The notes beneath the pieces are model-generated. The model saw only the letters and a program-made list of their open reading frames with translations. It had not been told where the DNA came from and did not search any database. Shown here in pieces: positions 13,401 to 33,999 of a stretch of 64,000 nt of DNA. Every line of letters begins with the position of its first letter. Position 1 is the stretch's first letter. A program made the translations under genes and the position numbers. The DNA is from Hyperoplus lanceolatus (Eukaryota; Chordata; Actinopteri; Uranoscopiformes; Ammodytidae): the NCBI GenBank assembly GCA_026929865.2, contig CM049403.1, positions 9,710,001 through 9,774,000 of the forward strand, written 5' to 3'.

Positions 13401-15844
13401 TATATTATAGAGATATATAAAATGGTCTTACCATTTCAGTTTCTTTGTGCCTTGGTGGAGCACAGTATCGCACACATTTGTAATTTATTAAAATGACCAC
13501 ATTTTAACGGATACACAATGAATCTGCTGCACGCCCTTGGGTCCATTTTTAGGGGTTCTTTAGGGGTTTTTATTTTAAGGAACTGAAATACCCTCATCAG
13601 TTGTTTTTTTCACACTCCCTGCTAATTACAGAGAAAAATACATGCAAGCATGTGATGCTCATGCATGAACCAGCAGCTATGATCCAGTACACTACTGTGC
13701 TGGTATTTTAAACTTCCTCGCTGTCAGGGTGATTTAGAACATTGGGGACTCAACTGTTTTCAAAACCCGGTCCAGAGGCTGAGAGATTTTGGGGTCAGGT
13801 CTGCAGATGGAGCTAGGTCACCTACAGCTGAAAAACACTGGCCCCTCAGAACAGGAAGAGGCACTCACGTTGTGCTCTCCAGAAATAAACAAGTCAAGTC
13901 TTCCTCGCTGCATGACCCGCCAAGAACCTCCATCTTTTATATAAGCAATGATTTCACACAAATGACTCATTTTCAAAATGGCAAACCTTCACACCTTGTT
14001 GTGGTGCCCACCACATATTCCCATGCATGTTCTGTTGTGTGTTTAAGCTCCTCCCACTTCCTGCAACAGCGATTCTTTCTCATATAATTAGCATGACATT
14101 TAAGCTGAAGCACAATAGGCCTCTCTCTGCGTCAGTGTGATAAACAGTTAAATGTGTCAGGGTAATAACTCTATGGAGGGATGAGAATGTCTGTTGTGAT
14201 GTATTTCAATCCTTCTCTGTCGTCGTCCTCCGTTCATACACTCTCAGTGTTTGATTCGCTTGATTAATCCTGAGTGGAGGACACTGTGCATTCATAGGGC
14301 TGGTGGGCGGTTCAAATAAATATAGCCTTATTCAAAGGGGAACGCACAATTACAGTCAGGTCTCTGCGGCCACTTGGGCCAGAAAAAGCACACGATGGAG
14401 GGAGATTTATGGAGCCCAGAGTCTTCACCTTCCTCCAGGCTGGGGGCAAAGAGTGAGTCCCATTTGATGGGGCTTGAAGGACCATCAACAGGGATGACAT
14501 TGGTTCTTTAGGCAGTCATTAATATGTAGCCTACTGTATGTGTTCTTCTGTATATCGAAAGGCAAGGTTAATCCTCATTCAGCCAGCTATACTCACGGGG
14601 AGACTGGTTGAAGACGACACACTTTTCCGTTAAAATGCATTTCACCAAACAAAGAGTGTGCTTTACAATCTTTTGTTTTACAATAAAGTTTGTGCTGCCC
14701 CTCCGATGCCACTGAATGAATAATTCTATTTCTATTTATCCGCCCAGCTTTTATCTTAGTGAGACATATGAATCACCCTGGGCTAGTATCCCGAGCGACC
14801 GTGTTTTTATCTGCCTGTTGTTCTAACTTACTTGCTTTAAATTTATTTCCCTTTCCAGCGGTCTCTTAATCTCTCTCATCAGTGTTCTTCCGCTCCCCCC
14901 CCCCCCAGTCAAAGCCAACTCCCGCCGCCCCTTAAGTCTGTGCCCTGCTGTTAGCAGTAGGTATTTCAGGGATCCGTTCCCTCCCCTCCTTCGTCAAATG
15001 TCATCCTCTCGTGTCGTCACGTGGCATTTGGAGCGAGGACTCCGTCGAGGCTGCGTGGGCTCTTTGAAGTATTGATTGAAGTGCCCTCGTCCCCAGAGTG
15101 ACGTTACGTAATAGACATGCAAACAATCCACAAAGTCACTGGGAGAGAGGGACAGAGGGGAGCGTTCAGAGAGATAGAAGGAATGCTGTAAGGGAGGGAG
15201 GATGGGAGTACAGAAGAGATGGATGAAGGCGAATGAGATTGAAGGATTGAGAGGACAGGCACTGCAGAGGGTTGGAGGAGAGGTGTCAATTGTGGATGAA
15301 AGGTAGGCAACGTCTGAATCAGAAAATGGTGGTAAACTGGCCAACTGCAAAACCCGTGTCAAAGATCACGCAGATTAGAATAGGCAAGTCAAGAGGAAGG
15401 TATCATTACCCACAAAGTTATCATTGCGTATTATCGTGGGATCACAGAGCTTTTTGATGTGATGCACACTGACACAAAGAAAGAGGGGAAGAGAGAGAAA
15501 CAGAGAGAGAGAAAGAAAGAGAGATTTCCTGTCAGAAAGAGATGGTGGGGGGAAGAAAGTGGGCTAAGGTTCTCGGAGGGATAAAAAGCTTTTTATTTTC
15601 CGCAAGTACAAGAAACAATCAATAATTTGACGGATGAGAGTTTATTGTTATGACGGCTGCATGATCCAGATGCCTCCGAAGTTCTATGCTGATTAAAAAC
15701 CAATGCTGCAAAAGATATTATGTCAGCTATCAATGGGCCATTTGTACAATCAAGCAGTGTATTTTAGTCTCTATTTTGCACAACTGACTCATGCAAGTTA
15801 AAAGGGGGAGAAAAAAAGCGAGAGTGATTATTTGTCCTTATCTT
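10450..15844. other. long stretch without recognised genes or repeats
   Basis: About 5.4 kb that appears single-copy. Only minor low-complexity pieces are seen: an AT-rich TATATA patch at about 13080-13110, a C-run at about 14895-14906 and GA-rich DNA at about 15476-15560. No open frame has recognisable domains. Regulatory DNA could be present but cannot be told from a single sequence. Confidence 0.45.
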
Positions 15845-15908
15845 TTCGCTGATTGGGGAAAAATTTTTACGCCGATGATTATCGTTATCGTTTTATCACC
15901 CAGCCCTA
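15845..15908 (-). mobile_element. one end of a hAT-like element
   Basis: The sequence GATTATCGTTATCGTTTTATCACCCAGCCCTA is, in complement, a terminus beginning TAGGGCTGGGTGATAAAACG, which I remember as a common fish hAT end. No matching opposite end was noticed upstream, so this looks like a truncated copy. Confidence 0.45.
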
Positions 15909-16198
15909 CCCGGTCATATGGGCACAAGTGATTGGTAAGGGAAAAATCCAATTTTCAAGTGAACAAACCCTGTTTAGAACACTTAAGGTACAGTTGGGGT
16001 AAAACAGAAGATCATGGTCTCCTAACGCCTAACGTCCCTCATCGCACATTTAGACAAACAAACATATTATGTGAATATGCCGATAAACATTTAATTTAGT
16101 ATCAACAAAAACGCCTTGACATTGTGAAAACCAGCATGTGAGAAGGACCTAGACTGAATATGCTGAAGTCCAGCCCCTCATGCCCTCAGTGCACACAT

Positions 16199-18444
<2,246 letters not shown>

Positions 18445-19523
18445 TAGCCCCTTTTACACAGAGATTGTGGCATATTGACGGAACAACATCACTCCAATAT
18501 GCCGGCTTTGCTTCCTTCTGTGTTATTTACACAGAACCAAGCAAAGCCGGCCTGCTGGCGCATCAGTAGCCCCTTTTACACAGCGTTCCGGAATTAAAGA
18601 GGTGCTTGTAAACAGCGTCAGGTGTGACGTAAACATTTAGCGCCGCGCCGGTCAGCTGCTTTACAACAACAACACTGGCCGATGAATTGAGAGCAGAAGT
18701 GCTGGAGCTTGCAGTAAGAGGGCCGTATTTTACTGTCCCCACGATGTGCCGGTTGATCTCGCGATGCGCTGAGTCCAACATCTCTGGGACTGTTAACCAA
18801 ACTGACAAAAATCACTCCGCTGCTCACTGCTTCACCTCTGTGTCTGTGTGTGTGTGTGTTTGTGTGACAGGTTGGCTGTGAGCGAGTCTCTTTGTAAGGG
18901 CAGCGATCTGCCAATCAGACATACACATACACACAGTGTGTGAAGTCACATTACTGTAGACAGAAATAAAGTGTGGATATACGCTCAGACTTAGGATAAT
19001 AATAGCGGCGGCGATCCGGTCGCAGCCTAGCTTAGCCTAGCCTAGCTCAGCCTAGCTTTCCCATTGTACAACTTCCCCTGGGCAGAAATAGACTCATACA
19101 CTCTGCAAAATGAAGCGTGGGGGTTTGGATTGAGCAGCGGACTTTATGACTAGCTAGATTATACGCGGTTCCTTTTATTTGGTGATTTTTACGGGACATC
19201 AGGCCGCCGTGGTTAATGTTAAACACACGTCCTTCAACTGCTAACATGGTCGCATGTTTAGAACGTAGGCTATGGAACGTCAAACGCCCCCCTGTTCCGC
19301 AACAACAAGCTGGCCGCATTTATACAGAGAGGCGGAACTGATTGTGTCAGGAATCTTACTACCCCCCGAGGTAGTAAAATTCCCGGAACAATCTCTCGCA
19401 CCTTTCTTCCCTCGTTCCGCAACGGTCGCATTTATACAGCAGGGCGGAGGGCCGAAATTCCGGCATATTCCTGGCTTTCACTGGCTGTGTAAAAGGGGCT
19501 ATTGACTATCATAAAAGGGGCTA
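18445..19523. mobile_element. non-autonomous DNA transposon with repeated ends
   Basis: TAGCCCCTTTTACACAG occurs at 18445 and again at 18567. Its complement CTGTGTAAAAGGGGCTA ends at 19501, and a second copy of AAAAGGGGCTA ends at 19523. Near the right end the pairs TTCCGCAAC and GCATTTATACAG each occur twice, as subterminal repeats. The 22-bp unit AAAAGGGGCTATTGACTATCAT is duplicated in tandem at the right border. No transposase is encoded. The superfamily is uncertain; flanking GACTAT on both sides may be a remnant of a target duplication but is not exact. Confidence 0.6.
18501..18551. repeat. near-perfect hairpin inside the left end
   Basis: GCCGGCTTTGCTT, CC, TTCTGTGT is followed after five bases by ACACAGAA, CC, AAGCAAAGCCGGC. 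That makes a 21-bp stem broken only by an opposed CC/CC. It lies between the two left-end copies of the element. Confidence 0.85.
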
Positions 19524-20818
19524 TTGACTATCATAAAACTAAATGTTATCTATAACGGACGATGTAGATTTTATTTTAGGTTGTTCATTCTTTAAGCGTC
19601 ACTGTACAATGTTTGTTGTACTCGGGTGGCTCCCTTCAGACATAAGACGCTCATTTCACTATTATTTCTAAATGTATTCATGTTGATTATCCTTATTGCC
19701 TGGAACTATTTTTTTGTTCCATACATATTCAAATTATTTACTAAGATGCTCTTATCACTCTCTATTTACAGTACCACTTGCTGACAAAGAAGTTCGAAAT
19801 ATTGCTTTACCGTTTCAGGCTCTCACAGATTGGAATCATTTTGCCTTAAACATCTGTTTGCTTTCATATCTCTGCGGATTTAAATTGAATTTGCTTTTTC
19901 TCTCTCAAATCTGATTGTCTATGTTTTAGTTATACAATTCACCTTGTTTCTATTATATACTATTTGCTTTTTATAGATTGATCCATTTTTTTGATGTGTG
20001 TTTTGTCTAAATGTGTAAACTGTCTCCATTCACTCGCTTCTTCAATAGTTCTATCATCGTTGTATGTTTGATCGCTTTATTGTATTTTTTTTGTGTGGGA
20101 CCTCCTTGAAAAACCAGCTTTACATGTCAAGGAGTTCATACCATTTGATACATTTTGAAAAGTCAAAACAACACAAAAGTCCAAATTCTTATCTAAAACA
20201 TAAAGGAAGTGCTGCGTGAATTACTGGGATGCGTTCACGTACACACACCCATGTGAGGTTGACTCTGTATGGGGGCTGACTCGGCCGACCTCACTGCTCA
20301 CCGGTTACCATCCATCACAGTCCATCATGCCCAAGGTGAGTGTTTGTGATGGGGCGGCCCGCCGAGCCAACCGGAGAGAGCCTCGTCGGTGAGGTCAGGG
20401 GTCAGAGGTCACGCCTGTTCCCACAGTAGCAGTGGGGGCTTGTGTCTGTTCACTGCCACCTCATCAACGCCCCAACAGAGTTTGACCCCCTGACAGTGTA
20501 ATCCTTGTCTTCAATAAAAGCCACTGGAAGAAAGTCTTGTAAACACAATTTTAAAGCAGATTAATTCCAACGTGACGATTGCTACAGAGTGGGCCGTGGC
20601 GGGCTCTGTAAACCAACATGAATTACTGAAGTCACCCAAAGTGAAAAGATTATTTTTAGTGCAGGGATGACACTCTTTCAATCTCTGACACCATTCAGTC
20701 TAATAAGTCACTGTAATGACTGGATGGCTAATTAGTCGCCTAATTGACTGTCTAAATTACTTTAACTCTGTGTTACAGAGCTTTGCTGTTGCTGACTGTA
20801 GACCAAAGACGATTGTGT
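19524..20818. other. unrecognised sequence
   Basis: No gene recognised. The part around 20230-20480 is GC-richer, with no open frame of note. Confidence 0.45.
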
Positions 20819-20826
20819 CACTCTAT

Positions 20827-21735
20827 CAGAGCCGGCCCGAGGCATAAGCGAACTAAGCGGCCGCTTAGGGCCCCCGACTGCCTGGGGGGCCCCCCTAAAT
20901 TTTTTTATTTTTTTTTTTTTTTATTTTTTTTTTTAGTTTGTGTGTTTGATATTAACATCATGTTATGCAAATGTGAGTTATCATACAACAAAGGAATACA
21001 ATGTTTTGGTCTAGATAATTAATAGCCTAAAAATATAATTAGTTCATCTCGGAGGAAATCCGAAATTATCTGATCATGTCATGTTCACATCCATGCACAG
21101 TGTGTATTGAGTTTATTTAAAAACAATTGGAAATGGGGCTGTCCTCAGTTGCCCATGCACTGTGTATAGTCTATAGCCTATTTCAACCTTGTCTGTGGAG
21201 AAAAAGATACAGTAGCTGGACAACAGAGTTCTTCTGCTTCGTTCCTCACACTGCATTTAAATGCATTCACTATATTACAGAAAAATATGTCCCATAAAAG
21301 AAAAAGAGCTCCAAGCCCAACCCAGAGGACCCTCCATAATATTGTATTTCATATTAATATTTTTATGGAAAATCCATGTGTCCTTCTTCAATAGCTTCTA
21401 ATTCATCTGACCCAGTGTCTCCAAATTATTTGTTCACACAAAATTTCTCAGATTTAGCCTCTTAATTTTCCTCTCAAAGTGCACCAGATTCATGCATTTC
21501 ACTTTAAAAAGTTTAAAAAATCTCCCGGGGGGGCATACCCCCGGACCCCCCTAGGAGGTCTGAATCTCGGCTGTCTAATATTTTCGCACAGCAGCACAGT
21601 GGAGGCACTAGCGGAAAACACTGGGTGTGTGAATGATATTTAACAAAGATCTATAGTTTCAGCAGCGCTAACATTGGAGAGGGGCCCCCTAAACATATTT
21701 CGCTTAGGGCCCCCTGAAGGCTTGGGCCGGCTCTG
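20827..21735. mobile_element. hAT-like non-autonomous element, family B, copy 1
   Basis: The ends CAGAGCCGGCCCGAGGC and GCTTGGGCCGGCTCTG are inverted repeats. Both flanks carry an 8-bp near-duplication: CACTCTAT at 20819-20826 and CACTCCAT at 21736-21743, one mismatch. An 8-bp duplication and CAG...CTG ends fit the hAT superfamily. The interior is AT-rich with a T-run and a GC-rich CCCCCGGACCCCCC patch, and encodes no transposase. A related copy is embedded at about 58.7-59.5 kb. Confidence 0.85.
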
Positions 21736-21743
21736 CACTCCAT

Positions 21744-22202
21744 TAAAGCTTCAAACCTGCAGCCCAACTCTAACTCGTCTGGACCAACACCTGAGAAAGT
21801 TGATGTGAGCACAATGGATTTTGACAGGTTTGCAGTGAGTTGGGGAGCCCCAGTAAATGTTCTAAATACTCTAGAGGACAGAAAGCTGCTGCTGGGGACT
21901 GGTGGAGGGCAGCAGCATTCACCGTCTCCTTGGAGAGTCTAGATGACTAAGCTAAAGAAAGTGCCACAGCCGATGTAAAGGAAACCAATTTAAAAGAGAG
22001 AGGCATGGGACCTGCTGCAGTGTTCTCTATTTCTGTCCCCCATTAACCCTACTCTACCACCCATCCCCACCATCACAACTTAGAAGAAAGAGAACAGAAG
22101 TGAAGCCGACATTTCTTCCTTCTTTTTTTTCGCAAGTAAGGAATCCTCATTGGTGAGCATATATATAAAAAAAATCAGCAGCGAAACAGAGTCTCAATCA
22201 CA
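21744..22202. other. unrecognised spacer between two hAT-like elements
   Basis: Nothing recognised. Confidence 0.5.
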
Positions 22203-22209
22203 CCATTCC

Positions 22210-23193
22210 CAGGGCTGTACGCTTATTTTTTTAGGTGGTAGCACTGGTGCTAGCAAGCAAAAAAATTCAGTAGCACAAAAATAAATTTGGTAGCACACAA
22301 AGTATGATCGAAAACTTGCATAACCTTAACCCTTGCATTTCGCTCTAATTACCTTTGAGCATGTTATCTTGGTCTCATTTGAGATTCTCAATTAGTATTA
22401 TATCCTAGTGTGTGCAGTAATAATTATGGAAAAATGAATCGGGGTGCACTGATTGCATTGACAAAAGAATCTAACCTGCCAATTGCAATTTTTTGCTGAT
22501 TCAGAATTATTGTTATTATAATGTCCTTCTGTTAATTAAAACCAAACTTTAAAACATTAAACATAGCCTATTAAATAAATAAGTATACATATTGGTACAA
22601 TTTAGGATAAATTAAATAGGTTGTTGTGAATGTGTTGGGAGTAGCTTTTCAGTGGCTTATTTAAAACTTTGTTTAAATAGACTAGGCTACTGTTGACTGC
22701 TCGCTGCAGCTGAAGGAGTTGCCTTTCAAGCTAGAAAAAAGCGCTAACTTCCTGTTCTTACCGACTTCAAAATAAAAGTCAACTCACGTTTGGCTAGTAA
22801 CAGGCTTTTAATGTGAAGGCGCACATGAAATGTTCTGTTTGTACACGCGCTAACTTAACTGCGGTAATGTGCCATCTCCTTCCGGTTATTACCGTTTGGT
22901 GAAGTTTTTTTACCTAGAATCGCTGCACGAGCACAGATCCCGAGGACACATATCTTTCACCTGCCAAAGTGGAGGGTGGACTCAATAACTTACTTGCCTA
23001 AGTCTACATTTACCCCCATTTGGAGTATTAATGTAGAGCACTCTAAGCAGTGTTGTGCAGCGCTCCTCTGTGTTTCAAAGACAGCCTCTCCTCATTAGCA
23101 GCCTGTCGCACGAGTGCGAATGGACTTGTATTCATCGCACGTGATCAATTTCAGTAGCAAATGCGATCAAAACTGTCGCACTGTACAGCCCTG
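22210..23193. mobile_element. hAT-like non-autonomous element
   Basis: The left end is CAGGGCTGTACG and the right end is CTGTACAGCCCTG. CCATTCCC flanks both sides if the first C of the left end is counted in the duplication (22203-22210 and 23194-23201). The interior near the left end has several GTAGCAC phrases, and the right side has GTCGCAC and TCGCAC phrases. No transposase frame is present. Confidence 0.75.
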
Positions 23194-23201
23194 CCATTCC
23201 C

Positions 23202-27333
<4,132 letters not shown>

Positions 27334-28401
27334 CAGTGTTTCCCACAGAATTTTTTGAAAGTGTGGGGGGGACCCACAATGTAAAATGTTAAATGTTAAA
27401 TGCATCAAATGTTAAATGCATCAATCTGGTGTACTTTGAGGAACACTATTCCTATATAAATGGTGATTAAGATGGAGTTTAACACACTTATCAATGGTTA
27501 ATGAATAAATAATTTTCTATGATACACATTTGAGCCATCAAAAAAATGAAGCAAAGGTGGTGGTTACCTCTGGTTCAAAAGAGTGAACACAAGCGCCCTT
27601 TTGTTTTATTAGATTGTTGAATTACTAGTACTCAAATAACTGGGACTACAATCACGAAGGATAGCTCACAATATTCTTTCCAGCAGAGGGTGCTCTGCTG
27701 GAAAGGCAGCAGGCGCGCAGATTACCCACTCCCGACTCGGGGAGGTAGTGACGAAAAATAACAATACAGGACTCTTTCGAGGACCTGTAATTGGAGTGTA
27801 CACTTTAAATCCTTTAACGAGGATCCATTGGAGGGCAAGTCTGGTGCCAGCAGCCGCGGTAATTCCAGCTCCAATAGCGTATCTTAAAGTTGCTGCAGTT
27901 AAAAAGCTTGTAGTTGGATCTCGGGATTGAGCTGACGGTCCGCCGCGAGGCGAGCTACCGTCTGTCCCAGCCCCTGCCTCTCGGCGCCCCCTCGATGTTC
28001 TTAACTGAGTGTCCCGCGGGGTCCGAAGCGTTTACTTTGAAAAAATTAAGAGTGTTCAAAGGCAATACAGTCACAGAGCGTGTTGACACCGCAGGGGGAG
28101 GGGCTGATTGACTTTGGGAGATTGAAGCCTCGATCCCTCAAGCGGCGCTTTGATAATACGTCCATGATTGAAGGAAATATTGTTTCTTGAGATCACAGCG
28201 CGAATCACACGTTAAAGATTTTTTTGCGGAAATGCTATTGTTTCCAAGTGAAACTCGCGCATTGCAAATGAAATGTATACATGTATATTTTTTAAATATT
28301 AAAATATACATATATCAAAAAAAATTAAAAATTAAAGTGTAGCGGGGCAAAATGAAAGTGTGGCGGCCCGCCATGGAATGATACATTAGTGGGAAACACT
28401 G
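27334..28401. mobile_element. hAT-like non-autonomous element carrying an 18S rDNA piece
   Basis: The termini are exact inverted repeats, CAGTGTTTCCCAC and GTGGGAAACACTG. Both flanks have GGTAATTC (27327-27334 counting the first C of the element, and 28402-28409), fitting an 8-bp hAT-type duplication. The arms continue with GTGTGGGGGG on the left and GTGTGGCGGCCCGCC on the right. The middle third is 18S rDNA. No transposase is encoded, so movement would need a partner element. The rDNA piece lies wholly inside the termini, so it was either captured before transposition or joined by a later event. Confidence 0.75.
27700..28061 (+). pseudogene. 18S ribosomal RNA gene fragment
   Basis: It contains the universal 530-loop sequence GTGCCAGCAGCCGCGGTAAT followed by TCCAGCTCCAATAGCGTAT, and before it ACGAGGATCCATTGGAGGGC, which only 18S rRNA has. 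The fragment begins near GGCAGCAGGCGCGCAG and ends at GTGTTCAAAG, roughly nucleotides 450-815 of a vertebrate 18S (numbering from memory). Against remembered vertebrate 18S there are a few substitutions, a small internal deletion near 27794 and an extra A near 28050, so it is not functional. Some changes are C-to-T at CpG. It is an isolated piece with no 5.8S, 28S or spacer nearby. Confidence 0.93.
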
Positions 28402-28409
28402 GGTAATTC

Positions 28410-30129
28410 ATCATTGTCACAGTGAGGTACATACAACTGAGATGCTGTATTGGTCATCAAGAACCAACAACAAAATGCAAAAACTGGGAAAATACTTAAA
28501 AGTCTTTTGGCGCAATAACGACGCAGATGACTACATGATATGAACAGATTTGACTTACCAGCTGTCTGTGTAAACTGACTTAAAAAAACAAACACACACA
28601 GATTAACAGAGAGAGTGACATAAAATAAAGATCTGCAACCTTCACTGGAGGGCAGGGAGGAGAGTTCACGAGGTGTGCAGCTAAGCCTCTTCCACATAAT
28701 ATCCTATATGATTGCTGTTATGATCCCTGAGTGTTTAGATGATTAAAACCAGTTTAAATGCAGAGCTTTAGCACACTAAAGATAGTACGTACATACACAC
28801 ACAACACACACACACACACAACACAGTAGGTGGAAACTACAGTTCAGGGGTGAGCCATGTTTGCAATCATCAGAGAAGGTCATGAGAAGATTAATGTAAT
28901 ATAATTTATTTTAATTTAATCATTGGGAATTTATACATTAATAAACCATTGTTATAAGTCATCTTTACATGTTTGGATGATAGCCACAAACTTCATTCTT
29001 GATGAACAGTATTTTCACTTTTCTTTTAAGATATCCATGAGGTTTATCTGATCATGTTGTAAAATATAAAACCTTTTCTTATCGCCTTTTCTTATAGCAG
29101 ACAGAGTAACATCAGATTATCCAAAGACTCTGATGATTCTCATCACCACGTTGGTTTCATCTTTATCAGCTCAACTGAAAGAGGCATGCTGTGAGCTCCA
29201 CTGACCTCTCTGACTTAGACTTGAGTATGGATTTCTTTTTTTTAAAGTTAACTTTCTGCCAGGCAAAGTATTCCCTTTCCCTATGACACTCGGACTTTAT
29301 AAAACAAAGAGATGACAAGATCACTGGCCATCAGCAAGTGCTTTGATCATCATACGCACAATGCCCTTTACTACCCCATTTCTTTATTTAAAGACAAGAG
29401 ATGATGCAATAATATGCAATTGTATAATTTTAATAAGCCAAAAGAAAAAATATATGAAGGTTCATGCAAGTTTCCTGAGTGTTTGTTAATATGAAGCTAT
29501 TGACATCAGTAAGCTTACCAAAGCATCACGACTTGAAACAGGGGCAAACGGCAAGGCGAGACTTATCCAAAGGTAACACATTCCACCTACTAGGACCTGT
29601 ACAACTCACTCAATAGGTATTTACTACCTTAGACATTTATGCTGTAGTCTGCTATATACTCTCTCTTAACACTGTGCTTAATAATAATTGTCCTTAATAA
29701 TTAAATATATGCTTGCAATGAACTGAGAGCTAACCTTGACTGGACAATGTTCCAGGTCTGATATTAGCCTAATATATTTGGGCAAACAACCTGTTAAATA
29801 GATAGGAGTCGGGGTGATCATTTTAAATATGGTGGTCAAATAGCTGCTACAGTTTCCATGCTTTTGCCACAGCCTGTCACCTTTTTTATTTGCTCTTTCA
29901 GGAACAGCTGTGTCCTGAGTGCCATCTTAAATCCCTGTCAGATAAACCCAGAGTTCACCCTGCCTGACCACTGACACACTCCCGCTGGCTGTCCAACCTG
30001 TCACTCTCCATGACCCTTATCACTTATCAGCAGCCTGGTCTGGGCATATACACATGGAAACACATAAACACTTCAGACATACACAGATGGCCTTCTTGGT
30101 GGACCACATGCACACTTGTATAAACTCAG

Positions 30130-30134
<5 letters not shown>
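28410..30134. other. unrecognised sequence
   Basis: No gene recognised. A short imperfect CA-rich run lies at about 28795-28825. Confidence 0.45.

Positions 30135-30196
<62 letters not shown>
30135..30196 (+). repeat. (AC)n microsatellite
   Basis: A perfect AC array of 31 units. Confidence 0.97.

Positions 30197-32101
<1,905 letters not shown>

Positions 32102-32159
<58 letters not shown>
32102..32159 (+). repeat. (TG)n microsatellite
   Basis: A perfect TG array of 29 units. A 15-bp unit ATGAGTGAGTAAATT is repeated in tandem just downstream, at about 32188-32217. Confidence 0.96.
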
Positions 32160-32162
<3 letters not shown>

Positions 32163-32728
32163 ACAGTAAAACACACGCAGAGAAGGGATGAGTGAGTAAA
32201 TTATGAGTGAGTAAATTAACACACGTACACACCTTATTCTATTTATTCCTGTGCTAGTATTGGGGCACTGGCAATGCACACACATAAAGAATGGGTAAGG
32301 CAGGGGAAGGGGGAAAAACTGCACACACAATAAAATGTGCTCACATCTGCAGCTCTACTTATCCCTGCTTTAAGGCAGCCTTTGCAATTTGCTTGCTGTG
32401 TTCGGCGGAGCGCCCCAGGCACAGCTGAATGCATTAATTACATGCACTGCTATAGATCCAGTGTCACAACCTGCTGATTGCCTTCACCCACTACATGTCA
32501 AACCTAATTGTAATTGTTAACCTTAAAGTTGCTCTCATAGATGAAATTGACAAACTGTCAGAATCGATTAATTCCGGTGATAGACTGCACTGTGTAATTT
32601 CCTCTACACCTTATAGCACACCTTTTCACATTTTACATGGCCTGTGTGCTTGGACTGCACAAGCAATCCCATGTAATGATTATTTTTTATTTCCAAGTTT
32701 GGCCAGGAAGTTAAGCCGAGACAGAAGA
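32160..32728. other. unrecognised sequence
   Basis: No gene recognised apart from the short tandem pair near 32.2 kb. Confidence 0.45.
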
Positions 32729-32736
32729 GTGTAAAG

Positions 32737-33978
32737 TAGGGCTGCAATTAACGATTATTTCAATAATCGATTAATCGGTCGATTATTTTTTCGATTAATC
32801 GATGAATCGATGAATCGGATAAAAAAAATAAACATTTGTAAATGCCGCATCTTTATTCAAAAACTGAACATTACTTCAAATTCACAGTGCAGACTGAAGT
32901 GTCAAAACACCAGGTTATTGCTCCAATGTCCCGGAACTATTAAAAGTAATATTAAATGATAAAAAATTAATAATAAACTTAACTGGGATAACACAAAAAA
33001 AAAACATACAATGTATGATATACATTTATACAGTATATAAGGGATGTCCATGGTAAACCAGTCAACCGATAAGATTTTTAACCGGTAAATACTAACGGAA
33101 AAAAAAATTTAATCATCTTAATTTCTCTCAGATGACAGGAGATTGTTAATTTGTATTGATATTGATACCATTTTCAAGACTCCTTAACGATCCATGTCTT
33201 TATTGATATCACTATTGATACTTTTCTATTATTTTGTTGAAATAGAACTTGTATTATTGCTTTAATTGCTGATATGATCATAGCTCAAGATAGGACATTA
33301 AACAGGTCATAATTCCATCTTTACTATCTATTTTATATTGCTGGGAAAACAAGTTTTCGCCAAAATCTCAATTTTTTTTTTTTTTGTGTTGCATTTGAAC
33401 ACATCAATCATATTACTCAGCCGGCCTGAACACATCACAGTTGACATGTTTGCTACTTTTTTTAAGCTAACTAGCTCTATATCCTTCCGATTTTAACATG
33501 GATTTAAAATCTGGATCACTATTTTTAACTGACGGGACTTTCTACACCGTTCGGTTGTGTGATTACTGCCGCTGCTTTGAATGACTGTTGATGCGCCGAT
33601 GCCGACTCTCCGAGCATGTCTGCACACCGTCTGCAGCAGCAGCAGCTGAGTTTTGGACTAGACGGATACTGAGTTGAAGGAGTTTTTTTAACCCAAAGAA
33701 AGCAAAGGTACAACACTTTTATATAGGCCTACAGTCCAGTGTTAGATATGACCAAAATACAAGCTGTGGCCGCTCACACTATAGCTTTCCCGCACCGCTT
33801 CACGTGCGGAAGGCTCGCTGTGGGCGTGCATGAACCTGTCGGCGGTTGGATGTAAACAGTGCCGCGCCTGCAATTGACTTATTAATCGCGCGACTCAAAG
33901 AATCGATGACCAAATTCGTTGCCAACGCTTTTAGTAATCGATTTTAATCGATTTTATCGATTCGTTGTTGCAGCCCTA
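32737..33978. mobile_element. hAT-like non-autonomous element with perfect 8-bp duplication
   Basis: The ends TAGGGCTGCAA and TTGCAGCCCTA mirror each other, and GTGTAAAG stands exactly on both sides (32729-32736 and 33979-33986). Near both ends are many ATCGATT/AATCGAT units, as in the known fish hAT family starting GGGCTGCAACTAACG. An internal part at about 33044-33110 (CAGTCAACCGATAAG, TTTAACCGGTAAAT) resembles another repeat type and may be a nested remnant. No transposase is seen. Confidence 0.88.
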
Positions 33979-33999
33979 GTGTAAAGGTCCACATCTTAA

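Noticed and set aside
27700-28061. A functional rRNA gene
   Set aside because: Only an internal part of 18S is present, with small insertions and deletions, enclosed in a transposon-like element.
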